From NCBI GenBank assembly GCA_037892935.1, contig JAYXKI010000009.1:1488001-1552000 (forward strand): DNA of 64,000 nucleotides. The letters run 5' to 3'. The notes beneath the pieces are model-generated. The model had not been told where the DNA came from. It searched no databases and saw only the letters and a list, made by a program, of their open reading frames with translations. The DNA comes from Phlebopus portentosus (Eukaryota > Basidiomycota > Agaricomycetes > Boletales > Boletinellaceae). Positions 22,187-34,042 of the stretch are shown piece after piece; positions within the stretch are counted from its first letter, which is position 1, and every line of letters starts with the position of its first letter. A program made the position numbers and the translations under genes.

Positions 22187-24236
22187 AGTACAAATTGGCC
22201 TCCTCTATGAAGGAGGAATCAACAAGAGCTGCTACAGAAGCCACGGTCAGAGGGACCAGGACAGCTTGGTTCCTCCCTTCTATTATAATGACAAATAAAA
22301 GCAAGAAGACTATGAAAGAGGACAGCAGAACACCTACAATCCACTGAGCTAGACTGCACATAAGGCGCTGAGTAGCATCAAATCTCTGCGCCTGAACTAC
22401 GGAACTGCCAACGGATCCAAAGAGATAAGCATTCGAGCCTGCGACACCAACATAGGACTGCACTGCCTTGGTGATATTGCTGAGTGGTTGGGGACCAGGG
22501 GTAATATGTCGTATCCAGTGACGACCGACTTGTTACTTTGAAGGACGAATGTTACTGCGAGCTGACTTAGTCCGCTCGACATGATAAGCCCAGGAGTTTG
22601 ATACATCATATCATCTCACGGCATGCCATTGAGGCAGCGTCCAAGCATGCGCGATGCTTCGTCCCTGTCAATATTACCAACCGAAGGCTCCTCAATCAGG
22701 TTCGCGAACACCTGTGACTCCAAAAGGGTTGCGTGAATGCCAACAATTTGCATGTGAGGATCACAGAAGAGAACAGAAGCATCCGTTGACATGGCGGACT
22801 GCAGCTGCAGATCTGCATCAGTTGTCCCTGTGTAGTTAACGAAGTCCCACCAATGTGAGGCGTTGTAAGTTCTCTGAGTTGGAGGTATCGAGGACATATC
22901 CAAAGGCATCTGGTCTGCGTGAGCATCTTCTTCGGTACCCGTTCCAATGAATAGCCATGCGAGAGAACCGTTATTAGCACCGGTGCCATTCATTATCATT
23001 AATGGCCATATTCCTATTTGAACTTGCTCTTAGATCAAGCACGCCATTACCATAGCAAAGCTCTTACCCACGGCCAAATTGGGACTAGCAAGGATGGTAT
23101 AGCATTATAGTCAAGACATCCTTCCATATCACCACCAAAGGTCCAATTTGGATGTAGAAGATCGCCATCGAGATATGTCGGAGCAAGCCACTGACACTCA
23201 AATTGGAATTGCACTGCGTCGCTCTGGTAATCCAGATTGATGCCCTTCCCAAATAGTTCTCGAGAAGGCATCCCAAAAAGCAGATTGCTTGAATTGATAT
23301 TCTGAGGAAGAACGAAAGAAGAACAAAAGTAAGTTCTGCCTAGAACATACGATTTACCAATTCGGTGGGAAAAGCCTCACGTAGTTCACGCTGGAATTAC
23401 CAAGCCAGGAATTATATTCGTAACGTGCAGACTCTACCAACAAATTTCGAGCAAGGACAGTCGTCGGGCCTATGTTAAATGAGGTCAGTTGGTTATCATC
23501 GCTTTCGAATGACAGTGGTGGCTCCGTTTTATCCGTTTTCCCCGCCGCGAGTGTACCGATAGTGAGGTTCGTGTCAGTACGTTGTGCGTCGGATGAAATT
23601 GTGAGAGCGCCGGGTGCGATAGTCTGCAGTGCCAATGCAAGGAACGCAATGATGGACGAGGTGCGATACCGCATGCTGGAACACCTATCAAACACGTGTG
23701 CGACGCGGTCCTTCAGAGTTGTTGTCAATATGGAAACCCGGTCCGTTCTGTGAGTGAGGCGACCGTTTTCTTGAGTGAGGACATGCACCCATTCGCTTGA
23801 GGAACTCGATTATAATATCCGCTACGGGAAGCAATACAATGAGCTGGACAACGATTGCCATCGAGGATAAACTGGACTTGATCAGCGCGTCACGAGTCAC
23901 CGAAATTCCGATTAGGGATAGGGATGAACCGCCTGAATGGATGGCGAAAAGGTGGTGAGTTGCAAACAATGCAAAGCCGAACCATAACATCTCGACGATA
24001 ACAAAAACTAGAAGGCGCACGTATCGTGCAGTCTGTGACATCGGAATTACTTTCTTTCCCAGATCGTCCTTTATGAAGGCCATTTTTCGAATTCCATGCA
24101 ACGTGTTCAGAGAACTAGGACACTTCTCATCAGAAAGAAGAGAGCGGCTAGAGGAAATGCAATCGGCCTGCGCTGACTGCTCATGCTGTAAAAGAGTATT
24201 GTGCTGGTCGACACAGGGCACAGGTAATACAGACAT
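22187..24236 (-). CDS. multi-pass membrane protein, unknown function
   Basis: Several minus-strand segments look like one gene whose splicing I could not settle. The ATG at 24236 opens MSVLPVPCVD, followed by helices LLVFVIVEMLWFGFALFA and MAIVVQLIVLLPVADIII. A second hydrophobic segment (SSIIAFLALALQTIAPGAL) precedes a long extracellular-looking region with N-glycosylation sites (NTNLT-like, GNSSVNY, NWTFGGDMEG, YNASHWWDFVNYTG). A final helix WIVGVLLSSFIVFLLLFVIII is close to the C terminus, which ends EEANLY near 22187. No catalytic motif was recognised. The join between the first two membrane segments (about 23690-23800) fits no clean donor/acceptor pair, so two neighbouring genes are possible. 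Confidence 0.5.
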
Positions 24237-26535
24237 GGTCGTTGAGTGAAGGGAGTTCCGAGGCAACTGCGAAGAGGGACGAGCGAAGGAACAAAAGAAG
24301 GAAGCAACATGCAGATAGGAAGGATCAGACAGGATCATCAAGGCTACGAATTGAAATTTGTGAATGCGATGAAAGCGGCCATCACGGCATCAAGTTGTCG
24401 CGGCAACGGCAACATTGATCGTGTTAGCTTTTGGACAGTACATACTCTTGTTGGGAGAGTGCATACGGGGGCAACTACCTTGTGCCTGGCCGGATGGGCG
24501 AGTGTAACACATAAGTAAGTGATACTGATAAATCTCGCAATGTACTTAATCACGCAAAGACCTTGTATTGACCTGCACCGACTTTCCGGTCAGCTGTGGT
24601 CATATCCAGAAGACTTCATTCTGCCCCTACTGAGAGTCTTTCCTGAGCCAGATTCTGCAGCGCTCGACACGACACTGCCTATCACTGGCGGTTCCTCCTC
24701 TCGGGATCGGAAAGACGAACAGCATGAACGCAAGCGTTGCAAACCCTGCTGTGAAGATATAAAAACAGTATCTCGGTATCCAGAAGTAAGCTCACCTGTG
24801 CTAATATCTCATATCAGCGAACGGCATACTTATGCACAGTGGATCTCACAGACCACTCAAAGTAGTCATGGACGATCTATGGATGGCAGCCTCGAATGAT
24901 GGAGGACTATAAGCTTAGCTTTCAGAGCACTGGAAGAGCATTGGAGAAGTTTCACCGTTCTGAACTGTACTAAGTTCACGCGCATTGAGACAGGAGACTC
25001 CCGAGGCTAGTGCGCAATTGAAGAAATTTCTGAAAAGGAATTTCGGTCGTCGTTGGATCAGCAGTGCATGCTCAGTGAGCACGTGATCTACAAAAAGCTC
25101 ATCACGTACGATCGAGTCTGAACTGTTCGAGTTGTGTCTTTCCACTGGACGTCGAGCTACGCGCACACTTGGAAGCGAAGCGGTCATATGCATGCGTCCC
25201 AGAGGATCCATGTGGTAAGATCGAGGGGAGAGATTCTTTCCTGGGGCATTTCCTCTGTCTGTCTCGTATCTTCGGTTTTCTCCGAGCTTTCCTTTCTGAA
25301 GCTTGTTTGATGATTGCGAAGGACTTCGACGCGCTGAAGCATGGAACACCCGAGAAACTTAGCGTTGAAGTGAACAGTCCAATAGTGCTGTCACCGAGTT
25401 TGTCGGGCTCGAATATGTATGATGAGCATACCACTGTTACTAGTAAACCGTTGTGGTCAGACCTGCCCGCATCGCACCGTCGCTGTTGGTACCGAGGATG
25501 CTGACAATATGAGCAGGGAGGAGAGATTGCGGTGACAATTATCACTAACAAGCCAGAGACCGCTCTGAGAGAGCTCCGTCCAAACCTCGCTGAAGTCTCT
25601 TCGGGTGAACGAAAGTCCTCGTGCTCGCAGCTCAGCAGGACGATCCGCTTACCGTGCTGTCTAGAAGTTGATGCGAGCTTACAGACTGGAACAACGAATC
25701 GTGTGTACACATACTGTCAAAGCCGAGACCCGTTCTTTCTAGTACTCTGCATTCATTTCTGATGTCGACGAGCTCGTCGATTCTGAACTTGTATCACTCG
25801 GCGTTGTGACAGAATTCCGCAGGTTCAGGTGATCTTTTTCGACGGCACTGTGTGTTCAACTATCGGTAATATCAGTAATCGATACACGCATATCATCCTG
25901 TGGACACAAATCTAGATACCGGAAGCTACGTTTCTTGAAAGCAGGACACAGATGTCTCCCCGCTTTCCTCAGCTCCCGGAGACTGGAATCATCAGCTGCA
26001 TCCTTATCACGTCCCCGATCCTTCAGCGGTATGGGGTTGAAATAATGGTTTCGAAAAAATATTGTAATGTCTCGCACAATCGTTCTGTAATCGGGCTGGG
26101 AAGAGTATGATTCAGCTTGCATAGCGCTATTGCGAAGCCAGGGAAAATAGACCATTCATCCTGACGCCGAATCGTGGAAAATCTTCTACATTTAGTGTAC
26201 GAACTTTACAAAGTTCATAGAAGGAACTCTTACACGCACCGTTCCTTTTCTCTGTTCATGTTCCCGGAGATTACGACTTCAATCGTACTTCATATTGCAT
26301 CGTGGTTGCGAATTGACTTCTCAACCTATGTTTAAGCTGCAGTTGCCAGCAAAGTATATAGATTAAAAGCATACAAGAGGACACCGGAAAGGCTCTAGTA
26401 GCGAAACTAGAAGATTCCATGCGGAATCCGGTGAAATAAACGATGCTGCAGGAAATATAATAAAAGGATGCAACGAGAATGTGGAATTGTCAATCTAACT
26501 TTGCATGAAGAAGTCCTTTGCACCATCAAAGGCTT
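24237..26535. other. no convincing gene; overlapping ORFs on both strands
   Basis: ORFs of 76-202 codons occur on both strands (for example 25102-25710 minus, 25169-25504 plus, 25856-26155 minus). They overlap each other, have no recognised domain and lack clear exon partners. Some may be exons of an unknown gene or of a decayed one. I can assign nothing firmly. Confidence 0.4.
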
Positions 26536-27406
26536 TCACATCAATACTGCACCTGCAACGGCACCAACAGCAGCGAGGGAGACTGCCAGAGTGTGAGCCT
26601 TGCTGTTTAGGGCTCCACTTTGAGCTTGGATTGAGGCTGTTTCGCTTGGATCGACATTGTTAGTGTCGAGAGGAATAGGAATGACGATTGTGAGCGTCGT
26701 GGTGATGTAGTCGTCTGAGCCAGAGCCAGTGCGGTTGCCGGAACTAGATCCAGACGTTGCGCTGGAACCAGCACCAGAACCAACAGGTGTCCATCCGTTA
26801 CTTATAGCGCTGGAACTCTCGTCATCATCGTCATCCCCACCAAATCCGAGGAATCCATTATCATCGTCGTCGTCATCGTTCTCGCTCCCATTGCCATTGC
26901 TGTCGCCGTTGCCATTGCTGTTCTCATTGCCATTGCCATTGTTGTTGCTGGTGCCATTGTTGTTGCTGGTGCCATTGTTGTTGCTGGTGCCATTGCTGTT
27001 GCCATTGCCGTTGCCATAATCAATCCCATTGTCGTCGCCATTGGAGTTATTGTTGTCATTACCATTACCATTGCCGTTATCATTGAAGTTGTTTCCATTA
27101 CCGCTAGAGAAGCTTTGTGTGCTCGATGAAGGGAAGGATCCGGTCTGTTGAGAATTTTGCACAGAATTATATCCATTACCCCCAGTGCTCGTGGCCATCA
27201 TCCCGTTCCCATTGCCATTGCCGTTTCCATTACCATTTTCATTGGAGTTGCCCGAGCCGCTGATAAGGTAGCTTGTTAATATAAAGTACTAGTCAATGGT
27301 AGAAAACACTACGTGGCAGCTCTGGTACTTACGCAGTCTCGCTTTGAGCGAACACGGCCAAAGAGAAGTAAGAAAACAGAAGTGCGAGATATGGGACCAC
27401 CTTCAT
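26536..27406 (-). CDS. Asn/Gly-rich, probably GPI-anchored surface protein
   Basis: Two exons (27333-27406 and 26536-27259) join in phase to 265 aa. A signal peptide (VVPYLALLFSYFSLAVFA, cut near FAQSE) leads into long tracts of NG, GNGN and TSNNNG repeats with Asp/Glu runs. The chain ends in a hydrophobic tail LAVSLAAVGAVAGAVLM after a small-residue stretch, the layout of a GPI-anchor signal. TTTLTIVIPIPL is the only non-repetitive segment. Inferred to be a cell-wall or plasma-membrane surface protein. The low-complexity DNA makes antisense ORFs of similar length, which are shadows. Confidence 0.75.
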
Positions 27407-28273
27407 GTCGATTTGTTATGCTAGGGTGAGATTTCGACCTGTTTCCGTGCGGCTAGAGCTGGATGATTGGTGAAGATTCAAATAGCGCTCCGAGAGGAAA
27501 GTCGCATACAAAGGTGGACAGGGACAGGTATATGTGAATAATCCTTATATTGTACGTTCACTACATCCCAAGCGCCAACGTGCTCGTTTGTTTTGCGTCC
27601 CCTCTTTTGAAATGACTGGGAGAGAGAAAGCAAAGGGAGCTCGAAGTGGGATGGAGAGAACGCAAAGCGAAGCAGGAGATGAGGTAGAATTGATGCATAC
27701 GACTGCTTTGAAGTGCGCCGACATTTCCTGGAGGTTGGCCGTCCCAAGTGTATAGATTCCATCCACAAATTCACGCAATGTTGAGAGGTTTGCTCCAGAC
27801 ATTGAGAACCATGACTCTTGAACTTTGGCTCAATAAATTAGCAAAGTACTCGAAGACTAAGGGAGTCATGGGCTTTCCAAGATTTCTGAGATGGACCGAC
27901 CAAGTGGACGAGGATGCCCGATCCCAATCGAATCAACCTAAGCCTAAATATTCTCTATAAATGGAGTAAGACTCCCAGGGCCATGTGATCAGGTTGCAGT
28001 TCCAAGCTTTCCAACGTCACATTTCGCAACTTCACTTCATTCAAACGTCATCAAAAATACGGGAGACAAAAATCGGGCGAAATGAAATTGTCCGCAACAC
28101 GCATGCCTGCTAATAACGCAGTGCATGCAGCACAACATCCAAGGCCAATGTTAATAACTAAAAGGCTTTATGTAATCACGAAGTCCATGCGAAATGTGAA
28201 GTGAGTAATGCTTCTTCAGCACGCCGTTTCCTCCTTCACCGGCGTGGTCCGAACGCATGTAAGGAAGGATTTT
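27407..28273. other. intergenic region
   Basis: Between two GPI-type surface protein genes. Short ORFs only; nothing recognisable. Confidence 0.6.
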
Positions 28274-28934
28274 TTAGACGAGACCGGCGACAGCAAGAGC
28301 ACCAGCGAGGACAGCGAAGCCACCGTTTACAGCAACATTGCCGGCCGCCGCCGAGCTCTCCGATGCCGACGCCGAAGAAGCGGAGGAGGTCCTGGTGCTG
28401 GAGCTGGATCCAGACGAGGAAACGCTACGGCTGCTCGAAGCACTTGCGGCTGAAGAGCTTGCTACCACCGAAGTGGCCGTTCCAGTCGCCGTTGACACAG
28501 AGCTCCTACATTACACGCAAGGTAAAGTACATCATATTTAGAAGCATGTTCTAGCACACAAAGGGTAAGAAACTCACGTGAGCAAGGTGTCTGTGCCAGT
28601 TGCAAGCGTGTCTGTGCCAGTCGCAAGCGTGTCTGTGCCAGTTGCAAACGTGTCGGTTCCAGTCGCAAGAGTGTCCGTGCCGGTCGCGAATGTGTCAGTA
28701 CCGGTCGCGAATGTGTCAGTACCAGTCGCAAATGTGTCAGTACCAGTCGCAAATGTGTCAGTGCCCTGCATGCGTCACAAGAGACCTCAGCAGAAGCAGA
28801 TATTGTAAAGGTTTGCGACTTACAGTGGCAAGAGTGTCAGTTCCCGGTACACCCTCAGTGGTTGAAGTGCCAACTTCAGTCTGAGCAAGAGCAAGGGCGC
28901 CAAGCGAAGCGATGAAGACAGTTCGGAAAATCAT
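28274..28934 (-). CDS. Thr/Ser-rich heptad-repeat surface protein, probably GPI-anchored
   Basis: Three exons (28824-28934, 28578-28765, 28274-28505) join in phase to 176 aa. A short signal peptide (MIFRTVFIASLGALALA) is followed by a GTDTLAT unit, then exon 2, which consists of nine copies of GTDTxxT (F or L in the fifth place). Exon 3 is Ser/Ala-rich and ends in VNGGFAVLAGALAVAGLV, a GPI-signal-like tail. Thr and Ser density suggests heavy O-mannosylation; a GT15 mannosyltransferase gene lies about 11 kb away, though such a link is only suggestive. It probably sits at the cell surface. The 21-base unit could expand or contract by slippage. Confidence 0.78.
28578..28765 (-). repeat. nine tandem 21-bp units coding GTDTxxT
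   Basis: The whole of exon 2 of the surface-protein gene is a 21-base tandem repeat, with third-position variation among units and the repeat kept in frame. The exon limits coincide with the array. Confidence 0.9.
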
Positions 28935-29616
28935 GATGGGATGGTAGCGTCGACAAACGAAAAACAAGAGGAAGTTAAGTTAGTGAGAGGGAGTGACTCG
29001 GACAGATGGAGCAGTACAGGGACGCGTGTGCAGAGGGGGAAAAAAGATAAGTGCTGCGCGTAGAGAGGGTTCTTTTGCTTTATATATTTTATTTTTGGAG
29101 CACAGGTAGGGACCTCTGATCTGATCGCAGCAGCTGCAGCTCCAAAATCATATAAAAACAGCCGCACCGGATCTTCATTTGTGCGGTGCAGAGGAAGCAC
29201 CCTCGAACGTCATCACCGCTAGCCTGTGCTAGCCGACCAGTCCCCATTGCGGTCTTTCGGCGTTGCCATCGGCGTTCCGTTTTCTTTCACCCCCTCAAAG
29301 ATCGCAGACGATCGCGCAATCACAACTGCTGAGACATACATTTAACGCCCTTGCAACCAGGGCGAACGAATGAGTTGGAATGTTCGATGGCAAGTCTAGA
29401 GCCAACTACCAATAAGCCTCCAGCCAAAATCTACTCTCAACAAAAGTTCTACATGTCAAAGGGGTCCAAAATTAGTCTGTTCGTCGGAAAATCAAAACGT
29501 CGAGTCCAGAAGTGAAATTTGAATGAATGGATGGCTTAATAGTCCTTGGATCCAAAATTTATATGTAAAGAACGTCTCGCTTGGTTCATGGCGCAATCGC
29601 TTTTCGGCACCTCGTT
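28935..29616. other. intergenic region
   Basis: Between the repeat-protein start and the end of the second beta-glucosidase. No gene recognised. A TATA-like AT run (about 29080-29095) precedes the surface-protein gene on the minus strand. Confidence 0.5.
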
Positions 29617-32600
29617 TTATGGGAAGGAACCCCACAATCGCACGTCTCGGCTACTAGCCCCTACGCTGAACTTGATGGTTCCCACCGGGCGCCGCCACGA
29701 CTGCGTCACTACATCCCATACGGACAGGTCATACCGAGAGAGCGTGATAGACACTGTCTTCGTTTGCCATGGCTCTAGGAACACATCCGCGAAACCCTTG
29801 AGCACGCTAGGTGGCTCACCCGCAGAATCTGGGTGGTGCACATACAACTGCGGAATCTATTTTTAACAAAGAAACGTGCCTCTGTCAGTCACCAGGGAAC
29901 ACTGAAACAAGTCACCAAATGATTTGCTCCCTACCTCGGTTCCCGCAGCACTTCCGGTGTTCTTGATAGTGAAGGTCACAGCGTATGCAGGTTCGTGGAG
30001 CCTACGAGGCAGTGCTAAGTGGATTCACGTAAACCAATAAATAGGGTACGCACCACAAAGCAACCGATGAGCCTTCCCCATTCGGACTCGGTTCACCACT
30101 CTTCCATGCAGACCGCAGGCTCTGTGAGGCGAGCCCTGTGGTGATTTCCGATACATGGAGATCCGAGTACTTGAACGTCGTGTAACTCAACCCGAACCCG
30201 AACTCAAAGCGCGATTCTATACCGTTCGCGTCAAAGTGGCGGTAATCTATCAAAAGCCTTTACGAAATTTCTCCAGTTAGCAAGAATGAACGGTACCCCC
30301 CGCAGCAGCACCATTTAGGAATTAGTGACTTACTTATCTTCGTATGGGATCTGCAAGATCGAGTTGCCACCGCCACCGAGCACGAGTTGCGCTCCGTAAT
30401 CACTAGCATTTTTGGCAATTGTGTAGGGTAGGCGGCCGGACGGACTGACTTTACCGTAAAGCACGTCAACCAGTGCATTGCCTGTTTCCGTGCCCCCAAG
30501 GCCGGCCCACAGCACCGCAGTCACATTCGGATGCTCGATCCATGGCTCGATGATCAACGGTCCAACGGAGTGCACGACGACAATCGTGTTGTCGTTCTGC
30601 TCCGCAACGGCCGCTACAAGCGCATCACCGTTGTGCCACGCAGTCAAATTTTTGCGGTCTCCTTCGTTGCCATCAACGGTAATATACCCCTCGCCAGAGT
30701 CCGAGTTGATGAAGACAATTGCCACATCAGCCTGGATGGCCAGATTGCCCGCTCTAGGCAGATTAAAGTTGTCCAAGAACCAGTTGACGGTCGTTCGGTC
30801 TTTTCTTGCACGATGTTGAATGGCTTCAAGAGGCTAGCACCGTTGTCAGTCCTCACCACATCAGCAAAAGCAAGGATCGCTTACAGAAATAAGGTATGTG
30901 AACTGGAGATTAATGAATCAGTCAAATGATCAAATGTACAATCACGAAGAAACTCACGTTGGCCGTTCCTGATCCCCATCCTATAGCAAGAATACCGTCA
31001 TTTCCTCCGTTGTCGGAGAACTGGTTCGGTCCTCCCGTTTGTGGAGCAGCGTCGAGACCTACGCGAGGCCAGACAATCAGTTACGGAGCAAGGTTAGGAC
31101 AACTCAAAACATGATCCACCAAACAGAGTTATCCTTCTAGGTTTGTTCAGCGGTAGGGTTCCGTTCACGTTCTTGAGAAGCACGGTCGAGGCTGCGCCGA
31201 TCTCTCGAACAATCCTACAGCACGTTAACAAAATTCTCGCCTTTCATTTCGGCAATGCCTTGACTCACTCATTGTGATCGTCTTGCACGTCGACATGTTC
31301 ATTCGTGGCTTCATCGATTGGATTGAAAGCATTGAAATTGACAGCGGGGTAATCTTCGTCCTGGTGAAGGAAGTACCAGGCAGCAGCTATACGCGTCGCC
31401 ATGTCGTCAAGCCTTGTTTCGGCGATAGATCCGTTGTTCACGAACGTGGTGAGATTTGCGCCCCACCATGACGTTCCGGAATTGAACGTGATATCACCCG
31501 GCATGGACATCTATTAAAGACGGTGAGATGAGAAATACAAATAAAATTGATGGTAAGAAGCGACGCACATCCAATCCGAATATCGCGCTCAGAGTTGAAT
31601 GTTGTGCTGACCAGTCCGTCATGACATCTAAAACAAAATGGTCACCAATCGTCAAGTTTTTTCAAAGTCGAAATTACTCACAGCCGCGGAACCCAAATTC
31701 GCTTTTCAGAACCTGATTTAGCATCTTGTCATTTTCGCATGCGTAGGTCTGGTTGATCTGGTCTTTGCCACGTTCGTCAGTACACTTCACTCTCAGTACC
31801 TGAAAAAAAAATAGCTTACTGTAAGAGCACATCACACTCGCAACGCCAGCCATAACACTTCGCAAGAAAGGATGCGCATATAGCTCGTGCTGAGTACGAT
31901 CATCAACATCTGAGGTTTCCATCGTTCGTTCGTGCTCTTGCTCACTGATGAAAAATCAGCTACTCGGCAGCTCGTGAAATTCTTAAATGAGATCACATAC
32001 TTGTTGATGTAGTGCTTCGCACAAGCTTGCACACCGACGCTTTGCGTACCAAGGATGGTCTCATACGCAGCTTCACCAGCGAGGAATGGATCAGCACCGA
32101 ACCCTTCCCAGTTTCTGCCGCCCTGGAGCATGCGCATCGTTAAGCCATAAACGAGGAAAGAAAAAGATACCATCCCGGACCTGCGCGATTCTCCCGAGGT
32201 TCATCATCGGACCGAGTGCAACATGAACACCCTTCCCTTTGAACTCTTCGCCCATGGCAATACCTCGCTTCCTGATCAGGTTGCGCTGCCATGTTGTTGC
32301 CGCATTGATTCCAGCAGGGAAGACTGTCACGAAGTCGGCGAAACGCACGCCCAGTGGAGAATCCTGGAAGTCCGAAGGAATTGAACAGAAATACTTCCGG
32401 AAAGAACAGAATAATCGTACCTCTAGGCAGAGTCCTTGCCAAGTTCCAGAGCCGTCAAGAGGTACCGGAGGGACGTTACCAACGCACCGACCACCCTGCC
32501 ATCCCACTCCAGTTGTGAAGTTAACCTTTCATTACAGATCCGAAGTCAGTTGACCGGGCCAGCACAACAACTACAAGAGCCGAACGCACCTTTTCCTCTA

Positions 32601-33384
32601 CACTAAGTCCGCTAATCAGATTCCTCGCCTTTGCCCAAGCAGCAGTCCATGCCGGATTGAAGTCCGGAATTAGCTGAGGTCCCGAAGAAACACCAGGCGG
32701 AGATAACGGATCCGTAGCAGGAAAGAGTCCTATATATTAAAAGCGATCAGTGTTGTCGAATCGCCACTTTCCTATAGAGAGGAAGCCGAAAAAAAAGCAG
32801 AGTTATGGATGATGCACGGGGAGGCGCATGGTTTCCCACGTATAATTAATAATGGATTGTCCTCCGAACGGGAGAATTTGAAGAATGAAACGACAGAAGA
32901 TGAGTAACATACCAGGAACAGATTCTTGAGTTGGGCTGGGGAATGGAGAGAAAGGATGCGTCTCGGCAGGGTTCGGCGTTGGCTGAACAGCAATACCTCC
33001 AGGTCCGGTTCCACTTGCCGTAGAGCCCGGGGTGAATGAGCCCGAAACTGTTGATGACGCATTTGTAGGAATAGTCGACGAAAGCGGGATTGAAAGACCC
33101 GTAGATCCAATTGTACCAGAGAAGGTCGCAGTAGATGTAAACGAGAAGTTGGAAGCACCTGTAGATGGCGTGCTCACGGTGCTAGCAGAGACTGTGCTCG
33201 TTAAGTCGACCGAGCTCACCGCTGAGGACGTTGCTGACACGAAGGAGCTTGTGAGGCTGACGTTTGCGGTGCTCAATGGGTCAGAGGGTGTAAGTGCGGA
33301 CACAAACACCACGCATGCTTGGGACGCGACGAGTGTGCCGAACGCGACGGCGCGCCGGTGAGCGCGGGCCGTCAACACCAACAT
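29617..33384 (-). CDS. secreted GH3 beta-glucosidase, copy 2
   Basis: A multi-exon gene with the same plan as copy 1 on the other strand. Exon 1 is 32913-33384: a signal-like N terminus ([19 protein letters not shown]), a Ser/Thr-rich linker and the near-identical junction [20 protein letters not shown]. Later exons carry [67 protein letters not shown] (nucleophile Asp in TDW), [15 protein letters not shown] and [20 protein letters not shown], then [19 protein letters not shown]. The chain ends in a fibronectin-III-like segment closing with [12 protein letters not shown]. All segments are open, so it looks functional. Third positions and introns differ a good deal from copy 1, so the duplication is not recent. 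Same expected reaction as copy 1. Confidence 0.88.
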
Positions 33385-34042
33385 TCTCTAGCCGTTCGTC
33401 GTCGACGCTGATGAAGGCGAAGAGGCAGACGAAATGTGGTACGCAAGCAAAGAGAGTTGCGGTATACTTGCCCGGTGGTGCATTATATGTCAAAATAAAT
33501 CATGAAGTCATTATTTTGAATATATTTTCATGAAGCATCGCCGAAGAAGCCATTCGGAAGTCTCGTGATCATCACAGGCGTTACGTTGAATTCCATAAAT
33601 AGACACCTGTGACTGCTGAGCATATGGTCTTTTTCTGAAATGGAAGGTCTGAACATTGGCGATTGCCTCTCATCCTCCGCATCCTCCGCCAACCACGCAA
33701 GTATCGCTCTGCTTCCGTGCACCTGACCTACTTTTTAGACGAACAATTCTCATGAAAAGACTTGCTGTTCATAAAGAAAACCACTTCCGAGGTTTATCCA
33801 TTCATCCATCGTCTTCCTGATAAATAGCAAACACATCCGCTGACCTATCCGCTATTCCTGAAGCACCTTGGCGCCCTTCCTTCCGCCCGTGTGCCGCACG
33901 GTCCGGCTAACATTAGACATCGCATCTTTTTCTAGGCCTGATTGGTGATCTTCGCCGTTATGCATTCGAAATTCTCGTGCTAAGAATGCTTCATTCAAGT
34001 GAGTAAAAGAATACGACCTGCACTAGTTGTATATATTCCGCA
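33385..34042. other. intergenic region
   Basis: Between the beta-glucosidase start and the 3' end of the RhoGEF-kinase gene. No coding features seen. Confidence 0.6.

Noticed and set aside
26729..27019. Leu/Pro-rich ORF opposite the Asn-rich surface protein
   Set aside because: Antisense shadow of the low-complexity repeat; the minus strand has a signal peptide, clean intron and GPI-like tail.
28578..28808. SVPVASV repeat ORF on the plus strand
   Set aside because: It is the antisense reading of the GTDTxxT array and has no signal peptide or exon partners.
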